A stretch of DNA of 64,000 nt from Lacinutrix sp. GTDB taxonomy: Bacteria > Bacteroidota > Bacteroidia > Flavobacteriales > Flavobacteriaceae. Location: the NCBI RefSeq assembly GCF_029238095.1, contig NZ_JAQWGS010000024.1, positions 78,568 to 142,567 of the forward strand. Reading direction: 5' to 3'. Below are positions 16,957 through 26,473 of this stretch, one piece after another. The notes beneath the pieces were generated by a model. The model did no database searches. It saw only the letters and a program-made list of their open reading frames with translations, and had not been told where the DNA came from. Position 1 is the first letter of the stretch. Each line of letters starts with the position of its first letter. A program made the position numbers and the translations under genes.

Positions 16957-17985
16957 TTATTCTTCAATAATTTTAACTTCAAATAATTTATCCCAACGTT
17001 TTCCGGTAACAAAAATAGTTTGTGTTTCTGGATTATAAGCAATACCATTTAAAACGTCTAAGCCTTTGTGTTTTGTAACACGTTCTTTTAAAGGCGAGAA
17101 GTCAATAACTGCTTCTGTTGCTCCATTTTCTGGATTAATAATAACAACACCATTTTTTTGGTAGATGTTAGCATAAATTTTTCCGTTAATCCATTCTAAC
17201 TCGTTAAGCTTTCCTATTTTACCTTTATTGGTATAGACTTGTATGTAATCGTCTTCAACTAAAGTTTCAGGATTTAAAAGCCATATTTTTTCTGTGCCAT
17301 CACTTTTATAAAGCATGTTGCCATCGTTGCAAATTCCCCAACCTTCTTGGCTTTTACCAAATTTAAAAGTGCTTTTACGTTCGAAACTTTTAGGATTATA
17401 AACAAAACCTTTACCACTTAACCATGTTAACAGATAGAGGTTATCATTTAGCACTGTTAAACCTTCGCCAAAATAATTATCGGCTAAGTTTACGTTTTTA
17501 AGTACTTCGCCAGTTTTATAGTTTACTTTACGTAATTTACTTTCCCCTTTTTGTCCTGTACTTTCATACAATTCACCATTATAAAACTCTAAACCTTGAG
17601 TGTAAGACGTGATGTCGTGTGGATAGGTGTTTATAATTTGGTAACCAAAAACTTTAGGTGTTTCTGCATTTACTATTGAAATGGATTGTGTTACAATTTC
17701 TGTTTCTCTATCGTACTTAATGGTAGCAATAATATCATGACTTCCTAATTTAAAATTAGAAAGCGGTGTTTTTTCTTCAATATTTTTACCATCCAATGTA
17801 TAGCTAATAGAATCTACTTCAAGATTATTAGGGTTTTTAATATTGAGTTCTAATACTTGGTTTAAAGCTATGGTGTTATTTTTAGCATTTGTAGAAATAC
17901 CAAAATTTTTTTTATCTGAATTGTCTCCACAATTAGAAAGCGAAAATGCTAAAATTATGATAATAAGGTGTTTAAATCCGTTCAT
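16957..17985 (-). CDS. Glutaminyl-peptide cyclotransferase lipoprotein (plant-type fold)
   Basis: Converts N-terminal Gln of exported proteins to pyroglutamate, releasing ammonia. It has 342 residues. The lipoprotein leader MNGFKHLIIIILAFSLSNC anchors it, so it probably works at the periplasmic membrane face. After an Ig-like stretch (about 30-110) comes the five-bladed propeller of the papaya-type QC family (about 115-340). Visible signatures are INTYPHDITSYTQGLEF, ESTGQKGESKLRKVNYKTG, YFGEGLTVLNDNLYLLTW, KSQEGWGICNDG, LNELEWINGKIYANIY and KGLDVLNGIAYNPETQTIFV. Its likely substrates are abundant here: nine signal peptidase I leaders in this window all leave Gln at +1. It appears to be a single-gene unit. 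Confidence 0.9.
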   Translation of the reverse strand: MNGFKHLIIIILAFSLSNCGDNSDKKNFGISTNAKNNTIALNQVLELNIKNPNNLEVDSISYTLDGKNIEEKTPLSNFKLGSHDIIATIKYDRETEIVTQSISIVNAETPKVFGYQIINTYPHDITSYTQGLEFYNGELYESTGQKGESKLRKVNYKTGEVLKNVNLADNYFGEGLTVLNDNLYLLTWLSGKGFVYNPKSFERKSTFKFGKSQEGWGICNDGNMLYKSDGTEKIWLLNPETLVEDDYIQVYTNKGKIGKLNELEWINGKIYANIYQKNGVVIINPENGATEAVIDFSPLKERVTKHKGLDVLNGIAYNPETQTIFVTGKRWDKLFEVKIIEE

Positions 17986-18038
17986 TTTAAAATTGTAATT
18001 TTAAGCAAGATATTTATTAAAATTCAGTTTAAAAAATA

Positions 18039-18068
18039 TTGTGATAAATTTAAAAGATTGTATCTTTG
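18039..18068 (+). promoter_or_regulatory. ffs: Promoter of the SRP RNA gene (TTG-N19-TATCTTTG)
   Basis: TTG at 18039-18041, 19 bases, then TATCTTTG at 18061-18068. This is an exact fit to the Bacteroidota TTG / TAnnTTTG promoter and the strongest promoter match in the window, as expected for an abundant RNA. Confidence 0.85.
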
Positions 18069-18072
18069 CAAC

Positions 18073-18173
18073 GGCAAGTCCTACACAACCAGCTCCTGTT
18101 GAATCCTCCAGGTCGGGAACGAAGCAAAGGTAAATGGTTGTAGCGGTGTGATGTAGGTAGCTTGCCTTTTTTT
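18073..18173 (+). ncRNA. ffs: Signal recognition particle RNA (small bacterial type)
   Basis: RNA partner of Ffh that targets nascent membrane and secreted proteins. The 5' GGCAAG (18073) pairs with 3' CTTGCC (18161). Inside, CCTACA pairs with TGTAGG and ACAACCA with TGGTTGT, giving one long hairpin. At its tip is the conserved domain IV: CCAGGTCGGGAACGAAGCA, with the GGAA tetraloop and the asymmetric Ffh-binding bulge. A T-run (18167-18173) ends the gene, and a consensus promoter lies just upstream. Ends are accurate to a few bases. The minus-strand ORF in the track over this region is a shadow. Confidence 0.93.
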
Positions 18174-18242
18174 GTGCCCAAAAGTCTCGTAATATTCTTC
18201 ACTTTAATTATGTATTTTTGGTGTTTATAAAGCAAAACATTT

Positions 18243-19043
18243 ATGTCTAAAGTTATACTAATTACAGGAGGATCATCAGGAATAGGAAAATCTATAGGTA
18301 TCTTTTTAAAACAACATGGTTTTATAGTCTATGGTACAAGCCGAAGTCCTCAAAACTATACTAATCATCCTTTTAAAATTTTAGGTTTAGATGTAAAAGA
18401 TGTGACTTCAATAGACAAAGCAGTTGCAGAGGTTATTACTGCTGAAGGGCAACTAGATGTACTTATAAATAATGCAGGTGTTGGTATTACTGGACCTATT
18501 GAGGAAATACCAGAAACAGAAATACTTAACAATTTTAACACCAATCTATTTGGACCCATAAACGTTATTAAAGCTGTTTTACCTCAAATGCGTAAACAAC
18601 ATAGTGGTTTAATAATTAATATCACTTCTATTGCAGGATATATGGGATTGCCATATAGAGGTGTTTATAGTGCTAGTAAAGGCGCACTAGAATTGTTAAC
18701 CGAAGCTTTTAGAATTGAGATTAAAGATTTTGATATAAACATGGCTAATATTGCGCCTGGTGATTTTGCTACAAATATTGCTGCTGGTCGCTATCATGCA
18801 CCTCTAAAAGAAGAGTCTCCTTATAAAAAATATGGAAGTGTTTTAAACGATATAGACGAGCACGTTAATAAAAGTAGCGATCCTATAGCTGTTGCTAAAA
18901 TGGTATTAAAAGTTATTAATACTAAAAAGCCCAAAACACATTATAAAGTTGGTGCTTTTATGCAAAAATTCTCGATTGTTTTAAGGTTTCTATTACCAGA
19001 TAAGGTTTATGAGAAGATGTTAATCAATCATTATAAGTTGTAA
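18243..19043 (+). CDS. SDR family oxidoreductase
   Basis: Short-chain dehydrogenase of 266 residues, classical type. It has the NAD(P)-binding TGGSSGIGKSIG (residues ~8-19), NNAGVG, and the catalytic YSASKGA with a Ser about 13 residues before the Tyr (INITSIAG). Arg after the second strand (GTSRSP) suggests NADP preference. The C-terminal extension ending KVYEKMLINHYKL is typical of the family that acts on lipid-like or unknown alcohols. Substrate not predictable. A TATTTTTG box at 18213-18220 gives it a likely promoter, separate from the SRP RNA gene 70 bases upstream. Confidence 0.88.
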   Translation: MSKVILITGGSSGIGKSIGIFLKQHGFIVYGTSRSPQNYTNHPFKILGLDVKDVTSIDKAVAEVITAEGQLDVLINNAGVGITGPIEEIPETEILNNFNTNLFGPINVIKAVLPQMRKQHSGLIINITSIAGYMGLPYRGVYSASKGALELLTEAFRIEIKDFDINMANIAPGDFATNIAAGRYHAPLKEESPYKKYGSVLNDIDEHVNKSSDPIAVAKMVLKVINTKKPKTHYKVGAFMQKFSIVLRFLLPDKVYEKMLINHYKL

Positions 19044-19067
19044 AAACAAGCCCCAAATTTCAAAAAC

Positions 19068-19114
19068 TAAATTCCAAAGCAGAATTGCTATTTATTGATG
19101 TAGTTTGGAATTTA
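19068..19114. repeat. 11-bp inverted repeat after the SDR gene
   Basis: TAAATTCCAAA at 19068-19078 and TTTGGAATTTA at 19104-19114, perfect arms with a 25-base loop. It could be a weak terminator for the SDR gene, but no T-run follows. It could also be a decayed intergenic element. Confidence 0.4.
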
Positions 19115-19217
19115 TAGAAATCTAATATTTTTGTTTTGTTAATATCATTTCATATCATTTTTTAATGAAAGTAAAGAGAAGTTGTAACTTCGCAATTGTA
19201 AAACAAACACAATACTT

Positions 19218-19871
19218 ATGAAATTTTTTATAGACACAGCTAATCTTGCTCAAATTAAAGAAGCCGAAGATTTAGGAATCTTAGATGGAGTAACTACAAA
19301 TCCATCTTTAATGGCTAAAGAAGGTATAACTGGAACAGATAATATTTTAAAGCATTATGTAGCTATTTGTAATCTTGTTTCAGGAGATGTCAGTGCAGAA
19401 GTTATTGCTACAGATTTTGAGGGTATGGTTAGAGAAGGAGAGGCTCTTGCTGAACTTCACGAACAAATTGTAGTAAAATTACCTATGATTAAAGATGGTA
19501 TAAAAGCTTGTAAATATTTTAGCGATAGAGGTATAAAAACAAATGTAACCTTAGTGTTTTCTCCAGGACAAGCATTATTGGCTGCAAAAGCAGGAGCAAC
19601 TTACGTGTCTCCTTTTATTGGTCGTTTAGATGACATATCTACAGATGGTTTAAATCTTATAGCAGAAATAAGACACATATACGATAATTACGCTTTCGAT
19701 ACCCAAATATTAGCAGCTTCTGTGCGTCATACAATGCATGTAATTGACTGTGCTAAATTAGGAGCAGATGTAATGACAGGTCCTTTGAGTTCTATTGAAG
19801 GTTTATTAAAACATCCACTTACAGATATAGGCTTAGCAAAGTTTTTAGAAGATTATAAAAAAGGAAACTAA
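19218..19871 (+). CDS. fsa: Transaldolase family protein (fructose-6-phosphate aldolase-like)
   Basis: Small (217-residue) member of the transaldolase TalC/FSA group, a cytosolic Schiff-base aldolase of the pentose phosphate or dihydroxyacetone pathways. Motifs: [31 protein letters not shown], the Schiff-base lysine K87 in [32 protein letters not shown], and SPFIGRLDD. Short proteins like this are annotated either as transaldolase (talC) or fructose-6-phosphate aldolase; the sequence alone does not decide, and in Bacteroidota transaldolase activity is plausible. The upstream TAACTTCGCAA is a near-consensus -7 box identical to the one in front of uvrA. Confidence 0.92.
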   Translation: MKFFIDTANLAQIKEAEDLGILDGVTTNPSLMAKEGITGTDNILKHYVAICNLVSGDVSAEVIATDFEGMVREGEALAELHEQIVVKLPMIKDGIKACKYFSDRGIKTNVTLVFSPGQALLAAKAGATYVSPFIGRLDDISTDGLNLIAEIRHIYDNYAFDTQILAASVRHTMHVIDCAKLGADVMTGPLSSIEGLLKHPLTDIGLAKFLEDYKKGN

Positions 19872-19894
19872 AGACTTTAAGCTAGTGTAGAAGT

Positions 19895-19935
19895 AAAAAA
19901 AACGCCTGAAAATTAAATTTTCAGGCGTTTTTTTT
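19895..19935. terminator. Bidirectional terminator between convergent genes
   Basis: Long stem AAAACGCCTGAAAA / TTTTCAGGCGTTTT, extended by flanking A/T runs to about 18 pairs, with loop TTAAA. It separates the aldolase gene (plus) and the TlpA-like gene (minus). Confidence 0.92.
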
Positions 19936-19948
19936 AAAATATTTTAAA

Positions 19949-21376
19949 TTATTGGTTAAGTAAACCTAGTAACTCTTGTTCAAAGGTTATGTTGAACATG
20001 TTTGCTTTTGCATTTACTATTTCTCCTTTTTTGTTAAGTATAAACACTTTTAAAATAGGTTTTACAGATAGTGTCTCTCTGGATTGTTTTGGTGTTTTAA
20101 AACGGTATTCGTTTTCTATTCTAACATCATAATGTTTCAAAATATTAACTTGTTCTTCGTAAGAAATAGAGTCAACATTTATAGCTACAATATGAAATTC
20201 AGGATATTTTACATTAAGCTCCTTAGTTCGTTTATGAGAAGATATTAATTGGTTCTTATTGTTTTTGGTCCAAAAATAAATTATCGTAGGTTTTTTAATT
20301 AGCTCATAAATGCTAATTTCTTTTTCATTCTTATTGAGTAATTTTACGTTAGGAATTTTATTTCCTGGCTTTAACATTTTGTAAGAAATAACAAAATTTG
20401 TTGCTATTTCTTTATCCTTAGTATTTGTGCTTTTAGATTTAAAAGACTGCAGCATCTCGTCATAATCCTCTGTGTTTTTTGAGATGTTTACAAATTGACC
20501 CAAAACATATTTTAATAAGTCATTTTTAATTTCCTCATTAGTAACCGTTTCATCAATAAGTTTAAGTTTGTCTAGGTTGTAATGTAAATCTAACCTGTCA
20601 TAAACACTATCTTTAGAATGCTTGAAATGATTTTGTAATGCAAGATTATTAAAATGAAATCTTAAAAATGAAAGATATGGACTATATTCTTTTAAGGCTT
20701 CATTGTTGTAGTCTATACTCTCTCGATAGCTGTAAAAGTCTTCCGGAAGACTGTTAAATGCATCTAATTCTGATATTTTATAGTTAGCTAATGGATACAA
20801 TTCTTTATGTGCATAGTATTCGTAATTAATACTAGCTTCAGCGATTTCATCGAATAAAGCAGAAGTCTCATTTTTTAATCTAAAACGTTTTAACTTTTCA
20901 AGCTTTAGATCTCTAGATATCTTATAAATACTATCAAACTCTTCTGCTGTTTTTTGCCCTAATCCTAGAATTTTGTCATCTTCTAGCTCATTTAGCAAAT
21001 ACATTTCCATTAAAAAATTATTTTCTTTTGCACCTTTGCCTGTAAAGACTAAAGACTCATCAAAGTCTAATGTATTTAGACGAAGCATCAAGCTATCATT
21101 ATGTTCAATTAAAAAATTTTGATATTCTCTACCATCAAAAAACCCATATAGTCCAGGCACAAAATCTGTAAACTTGTAAGAAAATCTATTGTTGTTATTA
21201 AGGTAGATGGTATCTATTGTAGCGCCAGATTTTATAATATAAATAGCGTTACTGTTTGGGTTTATAATTTCTCCTCCAAAGTATGCTTGGTTAGATGCAA
21301 TATCTGCTTGGTCTTTTTTACAAGACGTAAAGAAACTTGTTAATATTATTAAAGAAAATAAAAAATTAAACTTCAT
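19949..21376 (-). CDS. TlpA-like lipoprotein lacking the redox CXXC
   Basis: Envelope lipoprotein of 475 residues (leader MKFNFLFSLIILTSFFTSC). An N-terminal DUF4369-like beta domain (about 30-130: YFGGEIINPNSNAIYIIKSG) and a long helical linker precede a C-terminal thioredoxin-like domain (about 340-475: PGNKIPNVKLLNKNEKEISI, KPTIIYFWTKNNKNQL, FHIVAINVDSISYEEQ, VKPILKVFILNKKGEIV). Active TlpA/ResA proteins have WCxxC after the first strand. Here the same place reads WTKNNK, so both catalytic cysteines are lost. It is therefore probably a binding or scaffold protein rather than a thiol oxidoreductase. It is transcribed alone toward a strong terminator. Confidence 0.82.
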   Translation of the reverse strand: MKFNFLFSLIILTSFFTSCKKDQADIASNQAYFGGEIINPNSNAIYIIKSGATIDTIYLNNNNRFSYKFTDFVPGLYGFFDGREYQNFLIEHNDSLMLRLNTLDFDESLVFTGKGAKENNFLMEMYLLNELEDDKILGLGQKTAEEFDSIYKISRDLKLEKLKRFRLKNETSALFDEIAEASINYEYYAHKELYPLANYKISELDAFNSLPEDFYSYRESIDYNNEALKEYSPYLSFLRFHFNNLALQNHFKHSKDSVYDRLDLHYNLDKLKLIDETVTNEEIKNDLLKYVLGQFVNISKNTEDYDEMLQSFKSKSTNTKDKEIATNFVISYKMLKPGNKIPNVKLLNKNEKEISIYELIKKPTIIYFWTKNNKNQLISSHKRTKELNVKYPEFHIVAINVDSISYEEQVNILKHYDVRIENEYRFKTPKQSRETLSVKPILKVFILNKKGEIVNAKANMFNITFEQELLGLLNQ

Positions 21377-21540
21377 AGTAAAAAATGCATCAATTTAATA
21401 AACAAATTTATGTTTTGTAAATGAACAGTGGTGTTAATGCGTTGTTAAATTGAAAATAAAAAAGTTAGTTATATAGTTTTAAGACTATTGGTAAACTTTA
21501 TATAAGAGTGGTTTTGTTTTTTCAAACCGAAGATATTATT

Positions 21541-21548
21541 TACTTTTG
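21541..21548 (+). promoter_or_regulatory. Candidate -7 box of the ABC-F gene (TACTTTTG)
   Basis: TACTTTTG matches TAnnTTTG. The gene start is 110 bases downstream, so the mRNA leader is unusually long (about 100 bases) for this genome, where most other promoters found lie 12-28 bases from the start codon. Confidence 0.5.
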
Positions 21549-21568
21549 CAAAACTTAAACGCGCTTTT

Positions 21569-21604
21569 ATGTCGAGGAATAGCAGTGCTAAGTTTCAAGT
21601 TTAA
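21569..21604 (+). promoter_or_regulatory. Possible leader peptide and attenuator in the ABC-F 5' leader
   Basis: A complete small ORF (MSRNSSAKFQV, 11 codons plus TAA) lies in the leader of the ABC-F gene. Four short complementary segments surround it: AAACTT at 21551, AAGTTT at 21590 and 21597, AAACTTT at 21606. The first can pair with the second and the third with the fourth, or 2 with 4, as in translation-controlled attenuators. Too short for sequence proof; presented as a candidate. Confidence 0.3.
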
Positions 21605-21643
21605 AAAACTTTATAGTAAAAGAGTAAAAACCATCTGAGATAA

Positions 21644-23278
<1,635 letters not shown>

Positions 23279-23298
23279 TAGGCAGATAACACTATAAA

Positions 23299-23333
23299 AA
23301 AACGCTCAAAAATCTCAGCTTTTTGAGCGTTTT
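23299..23333. terminator. Terminator of the ABC-F gene
   Basis: AAAACGCTCAAAAA / TTTTTGAGCGTTTT with loop TCTCAGC, a 14-bp perfect stem followed by further T/A-rich sequence, 20 bases after the ABC-F stop. The convergent DUF2007 gene ends at 23388. Confidence 0.88.
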
Positions 23334-23387
23334 AATTATTATTTACTTGAGTAAGTGACTGCCAACTGAAGACTACTTTACTGCTTA

Positions 23388-23627
23388 CTAACCAGCTTCC
23401 ATTTCACTTCTTACAGTTTCAACAATCCTAACAGCAACAGCTGTTTCGCTTTCATGGACGAAAACTTCTGGTTGCCCAATTAATGTTGCTCCAAATCCAG
23501 CTAACCTGCCAGATTCCGTTTCATCTTTAATTATTGGGTTTATACCTTCAGCTTCCAAACGTTGTTTGATTATTTGAACTATTATAGTTCCACCTGTATA
23601 AATTTTTATGTATTCAGAATCTGTCAT
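23388..23627 (-). CDS. DUF2007 domain protein
   Basis: A 79-residue protein that matches the small DUF2007 (putative signal-transducing) family: YIKIYTGGTIIVQIIKQRLEAEGINPIIKDE, then a GFGATLIGQPEVFVHESETAVAVRIV core. The fold is ferredoxin-like or GlnB-like; biochemical role unknown. No signal peptide or membrane segment. It is the third gene of the minus-strand run pheT - small membrane protein - DUF2007, but 98 bases separate it from the membrane protein gene. Confidence 0.8.
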   Translation of the reverse strand: MTDSEYIKIYTGGTIIVQIIKQRLEAEGINPIIKDETESGRLAGFGATLIGQPEVFVHESETAVAVRIVETVRSEMEAG

Positions 23628-23725
23628 AGCTTTGTGTATTAAAGGTTATACTTAAATATACGAAATAAATAGCATAACATAACAAATACAGGCTACTATA
23701 GTTTATGTTTTGTAAGAATTAAAAA

Positions 23726-23917
23726 TTACTCTGCACTAAAGTAATTATAAAGTCTATACGCTCCATAACCAACCATAGCAATAGCAAGTACAAGTCTCAT
23801 AGTTGAAACTGTTTCGTCTTCGAAAAAGTGTCTGTAAACAATATAACTTCCTAGTCCAGAAAATATCATTCCTGAGACTAAAATAAAAATACTTTTTTTA
23901 GGTGTTTGATTTTCCAT
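23726..23917 (-). CDS. Small two-helix membrane protein
   Basis: 63 residues with two hydrophobic segments, IFILVSGMIFSGLGSYIVY (about 10-28) and LVLAIAMVGYGAYRLYNYF (about 43-61), and a short charged loop between them. Probably an inner-membrane hairpin. No known domain recognised. It starts 11 bases after the pheT stop, so it is almost certainly co-transcribed with pheT. Real gene rather than a shadow because of its spacing and coding pattern. Confidence 0.7.
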   Translation of the reverse strand: MENQTPKKSIFILVSGMIFSGLGSYIVYRHFFEDETVSTMRLVLAIAMVGYGAYRLYNYFSAE

Positions 23918-23928
23918 GGTTCTCTTTT

Positions 23929-26355
23929 TTATCTTAATTCTGCTCCTAATTTACTTTCAAAATTATGTTGAAGCTTATTCATTATCTTGTCTACTATTTT
24001 GTCTGTTAGTGTTTTGTGCTCATCTTGAAACATAAAACTAACAGCATAACTCTTTTTGCCATTTGGTAAGTTTTTACCTTGGTAGACATCAAATAAACTC
24101 ACGTTTTTAAGCAGTTGTTTTTCTGTTTGTTTTGCAATTGTGCTAATGTCTTCAAACTTAACTTTTTCATCTAATAACAAGGCGAAATCACGTCTAACTT
24201 CAGGGTATTTAGGAATTGCTGTAAACTTAATGTTATTGCGCTTTGCAACTTCAATAATATTATCCCAATTAAAATCTGCATATAAAACCACTTGGTTAAT
24301 ACCAAAATGCTTAGTAATTTTTGTTTTTACTATTCCAAAATCTACTAAAACTGTTTTACCTTGTCTGTATTGCATACCTTCAGAGAATACATCGTTTTTT
24401 GTAGCTGTGGATTTAAAACGCGAAACACCTAAGCGTTCTAAGGCAGCTTCAATAGTGCCTTTTAGATAAAAGAAATCACCTTTTTCTTGAACAGCTGTCC
24501 AGCTTTCTTGTGTTTTATTTCCAGTTACAAATAAGGTAAGGTGTTTATATTCTTCTCTTTCGCTGTTGTAATCGTGATAGGTTTTTCCAAATTCAAAAAA
24601 CTTTAAATCATTTCGTCTTCTATTAATATTATAAGACACAGCTTCTAAGCCAGAAAATAATAACGATTGTCTCATTACAGATAAATCGTTACTTAAAGGA
24701 TTTAACATGGTAATGTTATGTTCTTCCTTTAATTGTTCGCTTAGTGAAATATAATTTGGATTGGTTAATGAATTAGCCATAATCTCGTAGAATCCTCGAG
24801 AGGCTAATTGGTTACCAACTACATTTTGTAATTTGTGGTCATCAAATTTTGAAGCATTAGAAATAGAGGCATTAAGCTTTGTTGTGGTTTTTATATTATT
24901 GTAACCATATACACGAAGTATTTCTTCTATTACATCGGCTTCACGTTGTACATCGTTTCTGTAAGCAGGAATGGTTAAACCTAAACCAGTTTCTGTAACG
25001 TTTTTAACTTTGATTTCTAATGAAGATAAAATATCTTTTATGGTTTCCTTTGGGATTTCTTGACCAATTAGTTTTGTTACTTTATCGAAAGTAATATGAA
25101 CTTGAAAATCTTCAATTTTTGTAGGATAAGCATCAGAAACATCACTTGTAATTTCTCCTCCTGCAACTTCTTTGATTAAAAGCGCAGCACGTTTTAAGGC
25201 ATACTCAGTGATATTTGGGTCAATACCACGTTCAAATCTAAATGAAGCATCTGTGTTTAACGCATGACGTTTAGCTGTTTTTCTAACACTAACAGGATTA
25301 AAGTAAGCACTTTCTAAAAATATGTTTGTGGTGTTTTCTGAAACTCCAGAGTCTAATCCGCCAAAAACACCAGCGATACAGAGTGGTTTTTTTGTGTCAC
25401 AAATCATTAAATCGTCTTCATGTAATTCACGTTCAACACCATCTAAAGTTGTAAACTTTGTACCTTTTGCAACTGTTTTAACTTCAATTTTATTACCTGT
25501 AATCTTATTAGCATCAAAGGCGTGTAATGGTTGTCCTAATTCGTGCAATACGTAGTTAGTTGCATCTACAATATTGTTTATTGGTGTTAAACCAATAGCT
25601 TTTAACCTATGCTGCATCCAAGCTGGAGATTCTGCAACCTTAACGCCAGATATGGTTACACCACAATAACGAGGTGCTAATTCTTTATCTATTACTTCAA
25701 CATCAACCTTAAGCGAACGACTATCTACATGAAAGGCGCTAACAGAAGGTGTAATTAACTCTATATTAATATCCTTATGTTGTAAACCAGCTTTTAAATC
25801 TCGAGCAGTCCCAAAATGACTCATAGCATCTGCTCTGTTTGGAGTGAGGCCAATTTCGAAAACTTGATCGTTTTCAATGTTAAAAAGGTCTGCACAAGCG
25901 CTTCCAACAACAGTGTCTTCTGGTAAAACCATAATGCCATCGTGAGATTTACCAAGACCTAATTCGTCTTCGGCACAAATCATTCCAAAGCTTTCTTCAC
26001 CTCGTATTTTACCTTTTTTAATGGTCCAAGCTTCGCCTTCTTCAGTATATAAAGTGGTTCCAATAGTGGCAACAGGTACTTTTTGACCAACAGCTACATT
26101 TGGTGCGCCACAAACTATTTGTACAGGTATATTAGCACCAATATTTACAGTTGTAACTTTTAATTTATCTGCGTTACTATGTTGTTCGCAAGTTAAAACC
26201 TCGCCAACAACAACGCCTTGTAATCCGCCTTTTATGCTTTGGTATGTTTCTAAACCTTCTACTTCAAGACCTAAATCTGTAAGCAATTCGCTAGTTTGTT
26301 CTGGTGTCCAATCAGTTTTTATAAACTGTTTTATCCAGTTGTAAGAAATCTTCAT
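23929..26355 (-). CDS. pheT: Phenylalanyl-tRNA synthetase beta subunit
   Basis: Beta subunit of the (alpha-beta)2 enzyme that charges tRNA-Phe. At 808 residues it is the usual full size. Domains: N-terminal start MKISYNWIKQFI; EMAP/OB-fold tRNA-binding (about 40-150: VVGEVLTCEQHSNADKLKVTTV); the B3/B4 editing domain (about 210-385, IVDATNYVLHELGQPLHAFD); B5 (about 410-480); the catalytic-like core (about 490-700); and the C-terminal ferredoxin-fold anticodon-binding domain (about 715-808, AIPKYPEVRRDFALLLD). pheS is not adjacent, so the alpha subunit is encoded elsewhere. It heads a short run of three genes. Confidence 0.97.
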   Translation of the reverse strand: MKISYNWIKQFIKTDWTPEQTSELLTDLGLEVEGLETYQSIKGGLQGVVVGEVLTCEQHSNADKLKVTTVNIGANIPVQIVCGAPNVAVGQKVPVATIGTTLYTEEGEAWTIKKGKIRGEESFGMICAEDELGLGKSHDGIMVLPEDTVVGSACADLFNIENDQVFEIGLTPNRADAMSHFGTARDLKAGLQHKDINIELITPSVSAFHVDSRSLKVDVEVIDKELAPRYCGVTISGVKVAESPAWMQHRLKAIGLTPINNIVDATNYVLHELGQPLHAFDANKITGNKIEVKTVAKGTKFTTLDGVERELHEDDLMICDTKKPLCIAGVFGGLDSGVSENTTNIFLESAYFNPVSVRKTAKRHALNTDASFRFERGIDPNITEYALKRAALLIKEVAGGEITSDVSDAYPTKIEDFQVHITFDKVTKLIGQEIPKETIKDILSSLEIKVKNVTETGLGLTIPAYRNDVQREADVIEEILRVYGYNNIKTTTKLNASISNASKFDDHKLQNVVGNQLASRGFYEIMANSLTNPNYISLSEQLKEEHNITMLNPLSNDLSVMRQSLLFSGLEAVSYNINRRRNDLKFFEFGKTYHDYNSEREEYKHLTLFVTGNKTQESWTAVQEKGDFFYLKGTIEAALERLGVSRFKSTATKNDVFSEGMQYRQGKTVLVDFGIVKTKITKHFGINQVVLYADFNWDNIIEVAKRNNIKFTAIPKYPEVRRDFALLLDEKVKFEDISTIAKQTEKQLLKNVSLFDVYQGKNLPNGKKSYAVSFMFQDEHKTLTDKIVDKIMNKLQHNFESKLGAELR

Positions 26356-26374
26356 GTATTATACTTTAAGTGCG

Positions 26375-26382
26375 CAAATATA
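26375..26382 (-). promoter_or_regulatory. pheT: Candidate -7 box of pheT (TATATTTG)
   Basis: TATATTTG on the minus strand, 19 bases before the pheT ATG. It matches TAnnTTTG; no upstream TTG at 19-21 bases. Confidence 0.5.
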
Positions 26383-26473
26383 ACAATAGTTATGGCTTAA
26401 TTAAATTGAATATATGCTTTTTATTGTGAGGATTATGTTGTTATTTCGACTACTAAATTAAAAAAATAGAAAA

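Noticed and set aside
18050-18235. 61-residue minus-strand ORF in the track
   Set aside because: It is antisense to the SRP RNA gene and its promoter; shadow of a structured RNA, not a protein gene.
19068-19114. Inverted repeat after the SDR gene as a strong terminator
   Set aside because: Arms are perfect but no T-run follows and the loop is long, so it is listed only as a repeat.
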